Shown here in pieces: positions 40,401-49,757 of a DNA stretch of 64,000 nucleotides (position 1 is its first letter; every line of letters begins with the position of its first letter). The notes under the pieces were generated by a model, which saw only the letters and a program-made list of their open reading frames with translations, had not been told where the DNA came from and did no database searches. Where the stretch lies: the NCBI RefSeq assembly GCF_018141105.1, contig NZ_CP054839.1, forward strand, positions 1 to 64,000. The letters are read 5' to 3'. Position numbers and translations under genes: made by a program. The stretch is from Saccharopolyspora erythraea (lineage in GTDB: Bacteria > Actinomycetota > Actinomycetes > Mycobacteriales > Pseudonocardiaceae).

Positions 40401-41436
40401 GCCCTACATCCCCAACGGGGACTTCAGGTTCGTCGACCGGATCATGCGGCTGGACGGCACGCGCGGGCGGCTGGAGCCGGGCGTGTCGATGGCCACCGAG
40501 TACGACTGCCCGCCGCAAGCCTGGTACCACCACGAGGCCGCGGTCGAGGACATCCCGAACTGCGTCTACATGGAGACCTCGCTGCAGGCCGCGATCCTCC
40601 TCGGCTACTACCTCGGCGCGACGCTGGAGCATCCCGACCAGGAGCTGAGCATTCGCAACCTGGACGGCAGCGCCGAGCTGGTGAAGCGCGTCGACCTACG
40701 CGGCAGGACGATCCGGCACGAGACCACGATGCTCTCCAGCGGCACCGCGACCGGGGCGATCCTGCAGCGCTTCCGCTACGAGCTCTCCGCCGACGGCGAG
40801 GTGTTCTACCGCGGCGAGTCGCTGTTCGGCTACTTCACCGAAGAGGCGCTGGCCAACCAGGTCGGCCTCGACTCCGGACGCCACGTCGCACCGTGGCTAG
40901 ACCGGCAGCACGACCTCGACCCCGCGCGGGTGCGCACCCTCCCGGTGCGCTGCGACGAACGCTGGTTCACCCCGCGCGACGGGCTGCGGCTCTCCGACGG
41001 GCACCTGCGGCTGGTCGACGAGGTCGACCTGGTCGAGGACGGCGGCGAGCACGGCAAGGGCTACCTGCGCGGCCGGCGCGAGATCGACCCGCACGAGTGG
41101 TACTTCGACTGCCACTTCCACCGGGACCCGGTGATGCCCGGCTCCCTCGGCGTCGAGGCCGTCATCCAGGCCCTGCACCTGTACGTGCTGGAGACCGGGC
41201 TCGCCGACCACCTGGGCGAGGCGACGTTCGCGACGCCGGTCGACGAGCGGATGGAGTGGAAGTACCGCGGCCAGATCCTGCGCACCGACGGCGAGATGAC
41301 CTTCGACGCGCACATCACCGACGTTCGCGTCGACGACGACCGGGTGGTCGTGGTGGCCGACGCGAACGTGTGGAAGCCCGGACTGCGCATCTACGAGCTC
41401 ACCGGCGTCGCCGTGCAGGCCCACCGCGTGAGCTGA
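34483..41436 (+). CDS. PfaC-like megasynthase: KS-CLF-AT-DH-DH
   Basis: A 2317-residue protein. KS at about 5-450 has Cys198 in LDAACSSTL and motifs ECHATGTPLGD and GNVGHLLTAAG. A second KS-like domain at about 480-860 has SADRTAGAR (667-674) where the active cysteine should be, so it is a chain-length-factor type. An acyltransferase at about 1000-1320 has Ser1107 in GYSLGE. Four hotdog folds fill about 1520-2310: two have FabA-type CHF sites with His1811 and His2211, each preceded by a hotdog lacking that site. This is the pseudo-DH/DH pairing of PfaC. It has no ACP, KR or ER. The ATG at 34483 follows GGGGGAG and the previous stop by one base. Confidence 0.93.
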   Translation: MSSGTPIAVVGMSCLLPGASTPEEFWTSLREGADQRSHGGREVFGTDPSVPGGWGDDQHSITTTRGGFVGEVETDLEGLGLPAEELDGLGRVVRWPLHTARRALADAGLPESAEVLARTGLVLGNYSFPTEESSRFVLPMLRAQVSDGLRRAGLPLPDDASPPPAADPRSVWASGLPAGVVHTALGLGGPHLALDAACSSTLYGIALARDYLLTGAADVMLAGAVCAPDPLLIQLSFSDLRALPSDDDVSQPFDARSAGIVTGQGAGAFVLKRLPDALADGDRIHAVVESIGLGNDGAGRHVLSPDAAGQLDAYRAAYADIDPATVDYVECHATGTPLGDSTELRSLSEFFDGRGSAPLLGSVKGNVGHLLTAAGLTSMLKVIMAMREGRIPATPGVGEALSPSGGEAAARRMVLQERAWPETAGRPRRAGVSAFGFGGTNAHVVLSSEPGPEPSRHAPPQRVPRMAVTGVGARLGPLETTAPLQRKVRRAESGLRERPAGRWYGADDIAEPPGGLGESGYAEQLKVDLSTYRIPPFELNQANPQHLMMFEAADAALADAGFDHPEETSGAERRPARRVAVVVAMEMEPHTHTHRARFDIGAHVRAECARAGVELDGDALERLERSVRDAVHEPIGANEVLSYIGNIMSSRISASRNLVGPSFTISADRTAGARAVEIAGLLLLDESIEAVVVGGVDLACGPANVNARARLADERGESLPPLGDGAAAVVLTRAGPQGREYATVDSVSLRPDPESAAREALRAAGADASAVDYLELGAATADGLATEVAELAGAYRADDLSCAVGGLAPLVGDTQAGCAVASLVKVALCLDGAELPATPAELPLSGPKLAESAFYRVDEPRPWLRRHRDGRRIAALSAVGSGTAAHVVLSSGQVATGDAVRTAHVAGPLVLALSADGAEGIAEQAAHCAAELDSGGDALALCREHAHDAQSARLTAVLVSDSGDGLREELRSAERDLPAAVADGEWSTPAGSFCTGRPLGSQGRVALVYPGAFTTYPGAGRDMFRMFPGLLADFEAECEHPAERFKHRELYPRAREPLDRRTMLRHEAELLDDIPVMLATGTNFAVLATRMLRDVLGVRPDGGFGYSLGESSMLFATGVWSAQARDDTALAASPLFRDELRGPKRQVRRSWDLPPETADSAVWSTHVLLADPETVRGHMRELDRVFLTHVNTPEEVVVAGDPGQCRELVERIGCQAAKAPANHVMHVPLVDPHLDALAALNDYPLGEPDPGLELLSAYDHQPVDFSDRGRIAERIARTLRGPIDFARLARTAHERGFRYFVEVGPGSTCTRWITDTLDGREHVAVSLDRRGAPAGASLARAVARLVSNGMRVDLTRLLGMPDSGARAATTHVVPCGGQSVVERVREAAEPVLHAAVQAVAGAPDADPADDEAITIEHEPFVHLTTATRAVPAQRGAPPARQHSGQRSLLPEQRRAPGPVQAIAATVGRAHRSALRAQAALQECALRDLERTEPDASGNGSAHATEPPPADHPADPPSGERADVVWDESDLLEFAQGRISEVFGPSYAEIDSHPVRVRLPAPPYLFVSRVTDLDARPGQYEPCSLTTEYDIPDDPWYAVDGLVPCAVTIEAGQCDMLLISYLGIDFRNRGERVYRLLDSSLVFHGDLPRRGQTLRYEINIDRFVSTGDRLLFFFNYRCYADGELILELLEASAGFFSREELDESLGIVETDADRRRREAMTPSGFKPLARTDRTSLTAADLRLLAQGRPGEVFGPRWDQSADGFNPSLRLPGDALRMIDEVPRIDRLGGPRELGDLAAVKHLDPDGWYFECHFPGDPVLAGSMVAEGGVQILQVYAMYLGMHLVLPDAEFQSVPGLRTEVKVRGQITPRTPRIDYHVEITEITMLPRPTVIADITVYDGDKPIVAMRDFGVQVREKPGTPYRPGEGGVVPEVRPRRNESGEAAFINELHLAHAAKGHLGTAMGPEFEVYDDRRAPYIPNGDFRFVDRIMRLDGTRGRLEPGVSMATEYDCPPQAWYHHEAAVEDIPNCVYMETSLQAAILLGYYLGATLEHPDQELSIRNLDGSAELVKRVDLRGRTIRHETTMLSSGTATGAILQRFRYELSADGEVFYRGESLFGYFTEEALANQVGLDSGRHVAPWLDRQHDLDPARVRTLPVRCDERWFTPRDGLRLSDGHLRLVDEVDLVEDGGEHGKGYLRGRREIDPHEWYFDCHFHRDPVMPGSLGVEAVIQALHLYVLETGLADHLGEATFATPVDERMEWKYRGQILRTDGEMTFDAHITDVRVDDDRVVVVADANVWKPGLRIYELTGVAVQAHRVS

Positions 41437-41457
41437 CAGCCGAGAACGGAGGTGCCC

Positions 41458-43038
41458 ATGACCGCCACCACCGCACCCGAAGCGTCCCCCTCACCGGTAC
41501 GCACCGACCCACCCGGCGTGTACGAGGCGCTGCGCAGGCTGGACCGGCCCTGCTACGTCGTCGACACCGGCGCCGGGTACGGGGCGTCCAACGAGCTGCC
41601 CGCCGACCAGGAGCAGGTGCTCGCCGCCGCGGGACCGCTGCCTCCGGAGCGGCTGGGCTCCAGCGCGTTCGGCGACCGGCACGGCACCCGCTACGCCTAC
41701 ATGGCGGGATCGATGGCCGGCGGCGTCGCTTCCGAGGACCTGGTCATCGCGATGGCGCGGGCGGGCCTGCTGTCGTCCTTCGGATCGGCCGGGCTGCTGC
41801 CGGAGCGCATCGAGAAGGCGCTGGTGCGCTTCGCGGAGGAGATCCCGGACCGCCCGTACGCGGTGAACCTCATCCACAGCCCCAGCGAGGAGGGCCTGGA
41901 ACGCGGTGCCGTCGAGCTCTACCTGCGCCACGGCGTGCGCTGCGTCGAGGCATCGGCGTTCATGGACGTGACACCGCACCTGGTGCGCTACCGCGTCGCC
42001 GGGCTCGAACGCGGCGCCCAGGGCGCGCCGCTGGCCCGCAACAGGCTGATCGCCAAGGTGTCGCGACCCGAGGTTGCCGAGAAGTTCCTGCACCCGGCCC
42101 CGCCCTCGGTGGTCGACGCGCTGGCCGCCGACGGGCTGGTGACCGCCGAGCAGGCGGAGCTGGCCAGGCACGTGCCGCTGGCCGACGACGTCACCGCCGA
42201 GGCCGACTCCGGCGGCCACACCGACCGCAGGCCGATGCCCGCGCTGCTGCCGACGATCCTGCGCCAGCGCGACGAGGTGCGGCGTCGTCAGCGCTACCGG
42301 GAACGGGTCGGGATCGGCGCGGCCGGCGGGATCGGCACCCCGGCCTCCGCGACCGCGGCGTTCGCGATGGGCGCCGACTACGTGGTGACCGGCTCGGTGA
42401 ACCAGTCCTGCCTGGAGGCGGGCACCTCGCCCGCGGTGCGCGGGCTGCTGGCCGGCGCGGGGATCGCCGACTGCGAGATGGCGCCGGCGGCCGACATGTT
42501 CGAGCTCGGCGTGCAGCTTCAGGTGCTCAAGCGCGGCACGCTGTTCCCGATGCGGGCCAAGCAGCTCTACGAGCTGTACCGCGACCACGACGGCGTGGAG
42601 GCGCTGCCGGAGGCCGAGCGCGAGCGGCTGGAGAAGTCGGTGCTGCGGCGTCCGGTGGAGCAGGTGTGGGAGGAGGTCGTCGGGTACTTCCGCCGGCGCG
42701 ACCCGGACCAGCTCGAACGGGCCGCCGCCGACCCGAAGCGCCGGATGGCGCTGATATTCCGCTGGTACCTGGGGATGGCCTCGCGCTGGGCCAACACCGG
42801 GGAGGCCGGCCGGGAGCAGGACTACCAGATCTGGTGCGGCCCGGCGATGGGCGCGTTCAACGAGTGGGTGCGCGGCAGCCACCTGGCGGAACCGGACGAC
42901 CGGGCGGTCGCCGAGGTCGCCTGGCAACTGCTGCGCGGCGCCGCCTTCACCAGCCGGGTGCACCAGCTCCAGCTCTGCGGCGTGCGGCTGCCGGCGTCGT
43001 GCGCCGAATACCGTCCGGAGGCAGGTGACCAGCGGTGA
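41458..43038 (+). CDS. PfaD-like trans-acting enoyl reductase
   Basis: A 526-residue FMN-dependent protein of the PfaD/2-nitropropane dioxygenase-like family. Diagnostic stretches are YAYMAGSMAGGVASEDLVIAMARAG near the N-terminus, VNLIHSPSEEGLE, and IGAAGGIGTPASATAAFAMGADY with the FMN phosphate site. In PUFA synthesis PfaD reduces chosen enoyl-ACP intermediates, and its absence in a given cycle leaves a double bond. The ATG at 41458 is preceded by GGAGG; the in-frame GTG two codons earlier lies inside that site. It overlaps the next gene by 4 bp. Confidence 0.93.
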   Translation: MTATTAPEASPSPVRTDPPGVYEALRRLDRPCYVVDTGAGYGASNELPADQEQVLAAAGPLPPERLGSSAFGDRHGTRYAYMAGSMAGGVASEDLVIAMARAGLLSSFGSAGLLPERIEKALVRFAEEIPDRPYAVNLIHSPSEEGLERGAVELYLRHGVRCVEASAFMDVTPHLVRYRVAGLERGAQGAPLARNRLIAKVSRPEVAEKFLHPAPPSVVDALAADGLVTAEQAELARHVPLADDVTAEADSGGHTDRRPMPALLPTILRQRDEVRRRQRYRERVGIGAAGGIGTPASATAAFAMGADYVVTGSVNQSCLEAGTSPAVRGLLAGAGIADCEMAPAADMFELGVQLQVLKRGTLFPMRAKQLYELYRDHDGVEALPEAERERLEKSVLRRPVEQVWEEVVGYFRRRDPDQLERAAADPKRRMALIFRWYLGMASRWANTGEAGREQDYQIWCGPAMGAFNEWVRGSHLAEPDDRAVAEVAWQLLRGAAFTSRVHQLQLCGVRLPASCAEYRPEAGDQR

Positions 43039-44804
43039 CGACGGTGAACGAGGTCGCGTGGCGGGGAGCCGCCGGGAACTGGACCGGGCCCTATGCCGCT
43101 GCCGCCGAACTGGACGCCAGGCTCGGCGACCCGGCCGATCCGGACAACCCCTGCGGGTTCGCCGCGATGCGCGGGCGCGACGAGCGCGCCGCGTTCCCGG
43201 ACGCGCTGGTCGAGTCCGCCGGAGAAGCGCTGCGGCTCTCCTACCTGCCCGCGCGCCACGGCGGTGAACTGTCCACTATGGACGAGGCGCTGGCCATGGT
43301 GCGCGTCGCCGCCCGGCGCGACATCACGGTCATGCCGGCCACCATGTTCAGCATCACCGCGGCCGGGTGCGTGCTGCTGGCGGGCTCCGACGAGCAGCGG
43401 CGGCGCGTGGTCGGCCTGCTGCGCGACGGCGGAGCGGTCGGGTTCGCGCTGTCGGAGGCCGAGCACGGCAGCGACCTGCTGTCCAACACCTGCGCGCTGA
43501 CCCGGGACTTCGAAGGCGCGCTGCGGCTGGACGGGCACAAGTGGCTGGTCGGGCTGGGCAGCCGGTGCGACGCGCTGCTGGTCGTGGCGCGCTCCGGCGG
43601 TCGCGGTCCAGCGGCTTTCTCGACGGTCCTGGTCGAAGGCGACGCGGTACGCGACGCCCGCACCGGCGAGCAGCAGCGCCCGGCGGGCATGCGGGGCATC
43701 GACTTCGCCGGCTTCCGGTTCGACGGCACGCCCGTGCCGGAGGAGTCGGTGGTCGGCGAGACCGGGCGCGGCATGGAGACCGCGATGACGGCCATGCAAC
43801 TGGTGCGCACGACCAGCGCGGCGGCAAACCTCGCCGGCACCGACACCGCGCTGCGGCTGGCGCTGGACTTCGCCACCGATCACGTGGTGGCAGGCAGCGC
43901 GCTGATCGACCAGGAGCACGCCCGCCGCGAGCTGGGCACCGCGGCGGCGGCCGTCGTCGCGTGCGACGCGCTGGCGCTGGCGTGCACCCGCGCCCTGCAC
44001 ACCGCGCCCGCCGCGGCCAGCCTGCACTCCAGCGTGGTCAAGAAGGTCCTCACCGAGCTCTCGGCGGAGGTCTTCGCCCGCTGCGCCGACGTGCTCGGCA
44101 CCCGCAGCCAGCTGCCCGGCGCGTTCGAGACCGCGCGACGCGACAACGAGGTGGTCCGCTACGTCGACACCGGGCCGGTGGCCAACATCCGGCAGGTCGC
44201 GGCGCAGGTGGTGCGGGTGCTCGCCGCCGACGGCGGCGACCCGGACGACGCGCTCGCCGGCACCTTCGCGCTCGACGCGCCGCTGCCCGAGTTCCGGCTC
44301 GACCGGCTGGTGCTCTCCTGCCGCCGAGACCCGTTCGTCTCCGCGCTGCCCGCGGTGGTGGCCCGCGCCGACCGCGCCCTGCTGACCTCCGGCAACGGTG
44401 ACGCGGCGGCACTCGTGCGGCAGGTGGCCCACGACCTCGCGGAGATGGGCGAGCACGCGGGCCGGGCCCGCGACGCCGAGGACCGCTTCGAGCACGCCGA
44501 ACGCTTCTGCTACCTGCACGCGGCCGCCTGCTGCGTGCACCTGTGGTGGTTCAGCAGGCACCTGCCGCTGTTCGGAGGAGCACCGGAGTCACCGGAATGG
44601 CTGGCCGCCGCCCTGCGGCTGCTGCTGGACCGGGCCCGGGGCGTCACCACCCGGCTGCCCGCCGAGCTGGCCGAGCCGCTGGCCCGGCGCGCGAGGGCGC
44701 TGCACAGGTCGGGACGGCTGGTGTCGGCCGTGGCGCTCCCGCTCGCCGAGTCCGGCCGCGCGCACGCAGGCACCGAGGACGACCGAGGGAGGCACGATGG
44801 CTGA
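43035..44804 (+). CDS. Second acyl-CoA dehydrogenase-like flavoprotein
   Basis: A 589-residue paralogue of the protein at 19779-21554. Shared features are the FAD region ALSEAEHGSDLLSN, the central HKWLVGLGSRCDALLVV, the FRFDGTPVPEESVVGETGRGMETAM beta domain, and a C-terminal extension of about 190 residues. The usual catalytic-glutamate motif is replaced by YVDTGPVANI. The GTG at 43035 overlaps the PfaD stop. Being inside the operon, it probably acts on chain intermediates or on the released acid, but its reaction is not evident. The two proteins may form a heteromeric pair (inference). Confidence 0.8.
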   Translation: MTTVNEVAWRGAAGNWTGPYAAAAELDARLGDPADPDNPCGFAAMRGRDERAAFPDALVESAGEALRLSYLPARHGGELSTMDEALAMVRVAARRDITVMPATMFSITAAGCVLLAGSDEQRRRVVGLLRDGGAVGFALSEAEHGSDLLSNTCALTRDFEGALRLDGHKWLVGLGSRCDALLVVARSGGRGPAAFSTVLVEGDAVRDARTGEQQRPAGMRGIDFAGFRFDGTPVPEESVVGETGRGMETAMTAMQLVRTTSAAANLAGTDTALRLALDFATDHVVAGSALIDQEHARRELGTAAAAVVACDALALACTRALHTAPAAASLHSSVVKKVLTELSAEVFARCADVLGTRSQLPGAFETARRDNEVVRYVDTGPVANIRQVAAQVVRVLAADGGDPDDALAGTFALDAPLPEFRLDRLVLSCRRDPFVSALPAVVARADRALLTSGNGDAAALVRQVAHDLAEMGEHAGRARDAEDRFEHAERFCYLHAAACCVHLWWFSRHLPLFGGAPESPEWLAAALRLLLDRARGVTTRLPAELAEPLARRARALHRSGRLVSAVALPLAESGRAHAGTEDDRGRHDG

Positions 44805-46503
44805 GCCGGCTCGCACGCTCGCCCAGGACCCGAGACTGGCCGACGCGGACCAGGTGCGGTGGACGCGGTGCCCGAGCTGCCGGGCGCTGGTCTACCTGCG
44901 CAGGCTGCGCCGCAACGGGCACGTGTGCCCGGACTGCGCGCACCACATGCGCATGGGGGTGCACGACCGGATCGGGTCCCTGCTGGACGACGGTTCCTTC
45001 GAGCGCTTCGGCGCGGACGTCGCGCCGGTCGACGTGCTGGGCTTCACCGACTCCCGCCCCTACACCGAACGGCTGGCGCAGGCCCAGCGCCGCAGCGGCT
45101 CCAACGAAGCCGTGTTGTGCGGCACCGGGACGATCGACGGCGCGCCGGTGGTCGTGGCCGCGCTGGACTTCGGCTTCCTCGGCGGCAGCGTCGGCGGCGT
45201 CACCGGTGAGCTGGTCGCCCGCGCGGCGCGCACCGCGCTGGACCGGCGGACACCGCTGGTGCTGGTCTGCGCTTCGGGCGGCGCCCGGATGCAGGAGGGC
45301 ACCATCTCGCTGATGCAGCTGGCCAAGACCAGCCAAGAAGTCGCGCGGCTGCGCGAAGCAGGCGTCCTGGTCGTCAGCATCGGCACCGACCCGACCTACG
45401 GCGGCGTCACCGCGTCGTTCGGCATGCTCGGCGACGTCGTGGTGGCCGAGCCCGGCGCGCGCATCGGCTTCGCGGGCCCGCAGGTGATCCGCCAGACCAT
45501 CAGGCAGGAGCTGCCCGCCGGTTTCCAGACCGCGGAGTACCTGCGCGACGCGGGCATGGTCGACCTCGTCGTGCCGCGCCACGAGCTGCGCACCCATCTC
45601 GCCCGCCTGCTGCGGGTGCACTCGGGCGGGCCCGCGGCCCCGGCGGCGGAGGGCGGGTACCGCACGCGGCCGCGCCCGGCCGCGGACCGGGACGCCTCGG
45701 AGGTCCTCCACGCCGCTCGCGACATCGGACGACCGAGCACATCGGACTACTGCGCCCGGATCTTCGAGGACTTCGTGGAGCTGCACGGCGACCGGCTTTC
45801 CGATGACGACCCCGCCGTCATCGCGGGCATCGGCACGCTCGGAGGACGGCCGGTGGTGGTCGTCGGCCACCAGAAGGGCCACGAGACCGCGGAGCTGGTG
45901 CAGCGCAACTTCGGCATGCCGCAGCCTGCCGGCTACCACAAGGCGCGGCGGATGATGGACTACGCCGAGCGGTTCGGCTTCCCGCTGGTCACCTTCGTCG
46001 ACACCCCCGGCGCCTACCCCGGGGTGGACGCCGAGCAGCGCGGTCAGGGCACCGCCATCGCCGAGTGCATCAGCCGGATGGCGCGCCTGAAGGTGCCCGC
46101 GGTCTCCGTCGTCACCGGCGAAGGCGGCAGCGGTGGCGCGCTCGCACTGGGCGTCGGCAACGAGGTCCTGGTCCTGGAGAACGCCTACTACTCGGTGATC
46201 AGCCCGGAAGGCTGCTCGACGATCCTGTGGGGAACCGCCGAGCGCACCCCGCAGGCCGCCGAGCAGCTCCGGATCACCGCCGACGACCTGCTGCGGCTCG
46301 GCGTCGTGGACGGGGTGGTCGACGAACCCGCCGGGGGAGCGCAGCAGGACCACGCCGCCATGGCGGCCAGGCTCGCCGCCGCCCTGCGCACCAGCATCGG
46401 CGAACTGTCCGCAATGGACGGGGGCGCGCTGCTGGACCAGCGGCGGCGGCGCTTCGACCGGTTCGGAGACCCAGACCACAGCGACAGCGAGGTGCAACCA
46501 TGA
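44797..46503 (+). CDS. accDA: Acetyl-CoA carboxylase carboxyltransferase, fused beta-alpha (AccDA)
   Basis: A 568-residue fusion of the two carboxyltransferase subunits. The AccD half is N-terminal with a zinc ribbon (Cys25, Cys28, Cys44, Cys47) and the crotonase-fold region SGGARMQEGTISLMQ. The AccA half starts near residue 310 with ARDIGRPSTSDY and contains FPLVTFVDTPGAYPGVDAEQRGQ. It transfers CO2 from biotin to acetyl-CoA to give malonyl-CoA. The ATG at 44797 follows GGGAGG and overlaps the upstream gene by 8 bp. Its place in the operon indicates a dedicated extender supply. Heteromeric plant/E. coli-type carboxylase is uncommon in actinobacteria, where fused BC-BCCP enzymes dominate. Confidence 0.93.
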   Translation: MAEPARTLAQDPRLADADQVRWTRCPSCRALVYLRRLRRNGHVCPDCAHHMRMGVHDRIGSLLDDGSFERFGADVAPVDVLGFTDSRPYTERLAQAQRRSGSNEAVLCGTGTIDGAPVVVAALDFGFLGGSVGGVTGELVARAARTALDRRTPLVLVCASGGARMQEGTISLMQLAKTSQEVARLREAGVLVVSIGTDPTYGGVTASFGMLGDVVVAEPGARIGFAGPQVIRQTIRQELPAGFQTAEYLRDAGMVDLVVPRHELRTHLARLLRVHSGGPAAPAAEGGYRTRPRPAADRDASEVLHAARDIGRPSTSDYCARIFEDFVELHGDRLSDDDPAVIAGIGTLGGRPVVVVGHQKGHETAELVQRNFGMPQPAGYHKARRMMDYAERFGFPLVTFVDTPGAYPGVDAEQRGQGTAIAECISRMARLKVPAVSVVTGEGGSGGALALGVGNEVLVLENAYYSVISPEGCSTILWGTAERTPQAAEQLRITADDLLRLGVVDGVVDEPAGGAQQDHAAMAARLAAALRTSIGELSAMDGGALLDQRRRRFDRFGDPDHSDSEVQP

Positions 46504-47005
46504 CCGCGCACATCACCGACGGAACCGGCGTCACCCGGATCGCGGGTGAGGCACCCGAACACGGCGACAGCCTCGCGACCCTGCGCGCCGAGGCGGAACG
46601 GCTGATGCGCGCGGCGGGGCGGCCGGTGCGCCGGGTGAGCCTGCGCGCCGGCGGCAACGCGATCGAGGTCGACTGGGAGACCGGCGACGAGCCGGCAGGT
46701 GCAGCGGCGCCGGTCGGGCCCGCTGATCCGCCGGTCGAGGAGGCTGCGGGGGAGGACCGCGCGATCCGCGTCGTCGCGCCGCTCGTCGGCACCTTCTACC
46801 ACGCCCCGTCACCGGGCGACGCACCGTTCGTCGAGGTCGGCGACGTGGTGGAGGAGGGCCAGCAGCTCGGCATCATCGAGGCGATGAAGCTGATGAACCC
46901 GATCACGGCCGACCGGCCGGGGCGGGTCCGCGCCATCCGGGTCCCCGACGGCGACCTGGTGGAGTTCGAGCAGGTGCTGGTCGAGCTCGACCCCGTCGAG
47001 GAGGT

Positions 47006-47009
<4 letters not shown>
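46500..47009 (+). CDS. accB: Biotin carboxyl carrier protein (AccB)
   Basis: A 169-residue carrier. The C-terminal biotinyl domain (about 85-169) has Lys130 in EAMKLMN as the biotin site, preceded by VGTFYHAPSPGDAPFVEVGD with the thumb typical of acetyl-CoA carboxylase BCCPs. The N-terminal part includes LRAEAERLMRAAGRPVRRVSLRAGG, the usual dimerising region. It overlaps AccDA (ATGA) and AccC (GTGA). It links AccC and AccDA in the dedicated carboxylase. Confidence 0.94.
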
Positions 47010-48361
<1,352 letters not shown>

Positions 48362-48516
48362 TCCGGCCGGTGCGGTCCGGCTCTTTCTCGATCCCGGACG
48401 CGAACCAGTCATCCTGACCGATTTCCCGTGAATCTCCCGGCACCACCATCGAAGGTGATCAAGGTTCGAACGCCAGCCACCTGCCCGCGAGGGGACGTTG
48501 CCGGAGGGAGAACAGG

Positions 48517-49146
48517 ATGCCTGCGTTGGGGACTGCCGGCCGGGAGACGACCGCGGAGGCCGAGCCCGCCGAGAGAGAGCCGCGGACCGAGCCGGTACCG
48601 CTGGTCGACCGGTGCCGTCGTGGCGACCGGCGTGCCTGGAACGAGCTCGTGCGCTGCTACAGCCCGGTCATCTGGACCGTGGCCCGCTCCTACGAACTGT
48701 CCGCGCCGGACTGCGAGGACGTGTGCCAGCTGACCTGGCAGCGGCTCGTCGAGCACCTGCCGAGGCTGCACCGGGCCGACCGCATCCGGCCGTGGCTGGT
48801 CACCGTCGCCAAGCGGGAGGCCATCCGGAACCGGCGGGTGCGGGTCCGCACGGTGCCCGTCGCCGATCCCACCGAGGTCGGGCCCGGACGCGCGTCGACC
48901 GGTGCGACACCCGAGGAAGTGGCGGTCACCCACGATCGCGACCGGGAGGTGCTCGCCGCCTTCCGCCTGCTGCCGGAGAAGCACCAGGCGCTGCTGGGAA
49001 TGCTCGTGTCCGATCCCGGTACCAGCTACGACGACGTCGCCGAGGCCCTGCGGATGCCGCGGGGGTCGGTCGGCCCGACGCGGATGCGCGTACTGGCCAG
49101 GATGCGCGACATGCTCACCTCCGAAGACGGTTCGGACCCGCTGTGA
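48517..49146 (+). CDS. ECF-type RNA polymerase sigma factor
   Basis: A 209-residue sigma-70 family protein. Region 2 spans about 30-105 (LVDRCRRGDRRAWNELVRCYSPVIWTVARSY, then CEDVCQLTWQRLVEHL), and region 4 about 140-200 (LLPEKHQALLGMLVSDPGTSYDDVAEALRMPRGSVGPTRMRVLARMR). The ATG at 48517 follows CGGAGGGAG. No anti-sigma gene is adjacent. It lies just after the lipid operon in the same direction and could control it or be unrelated. Confidence 0.88.
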   Translation: MPALGTAGRETTAEAEPAEREPRTEPVPLVDRCRRGDRRAWNELVRCYSPVIWTVARSYELSAPDCEDVCQLTWQRLVEHLPRLHRADRIRPWLVTVAKREAIRNRRVRVRTVPVADPTEVGPGRASTGATPEEVAVTHDRDREVLAAFRLLPEKHQALLGMLVSDPGTSYDDVAEALRMPRGSVGPTRMRVLARMRDMLTSEDGSDPL

Positions 49147-49218
49147 ACCGCGGTCCGCGATGAGCGGCTGCACCGGAAGCCGGCCGGGGACCTCGTGGCA
49201 GGTCCCCGTGCCGTTCCG

Positions 49219-49755
49219 TCAGCTCGCCTTGCGCGGGCGGGCACGCAGCGCCGCGTAGCCGATCCCGTGCGCGTCCAGCAGGTCGGCCGCGACGCCGGAG
49301 GTGGTGACCAGCCCGAGCAGCAGGTGGCGGTCGTCGAGCTGCCGGTCACCCATGTCCAGCGCCTCCCGCAGGCAGCGCCGCAGCACCTCCTTGGTGTCGG
49401 CGGCGACGGGGACGTGCCCGCGCGGGCCGAAGCGCCGGCGGCGCCGGCGCGGCACCATCGCTCCGGTGCCGTGGGCGCCTTCGACGCTGCCGACGACGTG
49501 GTCCACCTCGATGCCCAGTTCGCGCAGCGCGGAGGCGTCGGACTCGGAGAGCCCGGCGCGGCGGCGGGCCGTCTCGTAGGCCGACGCGATGTCCTCGCGC
49601 CGCACGCCGTGCTCGGCCAGCAGCGCCCCGCTCGGGGTCGCCAGCAGCGCCAGCGCCAGGTGCTCCGCGGTGACCTCGGCGGCTTCGGCCCGCTTGGCCT
49701 CCTCGACGGCCCTGACGACGGTGTCGCGGGCGGTGCGCGTGAATCGCTCGAACAT
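49219..49755 (-). CDS. Clp N-domain protein
   Basis: A 178-residue protein with two Clp repeat motifs and no ATPase domain. Repeats are near residues 20-50 (EVTAEHLALALLATPSGALLAEHG) and 125-160 (LDDRHLLLGLVTTSGVAADLLDAHG). A basic loop GAMVPRRRRRRFG separates them. ClpC/ClpB N-domains bind substrates and adaptors; stand-alone versions are often annotated in actinobacteria beside small HTH proteins. The ATG at 49755 is chosen because GGGAGGG is 7 bp upstream; the ATG at 49761 is too close. It follows the HTH gene by 2 bp, so the two form an operon. Confidence 0.85.
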   Translation of the reverse strand: MFERFTRTARDTVVRAVEEAKRAEAAEVTAEHLALALLATPSGALLAEHGVRREDIASAYETARRRAGLSESDASALRELGIEVDHVVGSVEGAHGTGAMVPRRRRRRFGPRGHVPVAADTKEVLRRCLREALDMGDRQLDDRHLLLGLVTTSGVAADLLDAHGIGYAALRARPRKAS

Positions 49756-49757
49756 CG

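Noticed and set aside
28432-41436. Enediyne-type or hybrid antibiotic polyketide synthase
   Set aside because: Enediyne synthases carry KS-AT-ACP-KR-DH and a phosphopantetheinyl transferase domain on one chain; here there is a KS-CLF pair, FabA-type paired dehydratases and PfaD, which fit the PUFA-like class.
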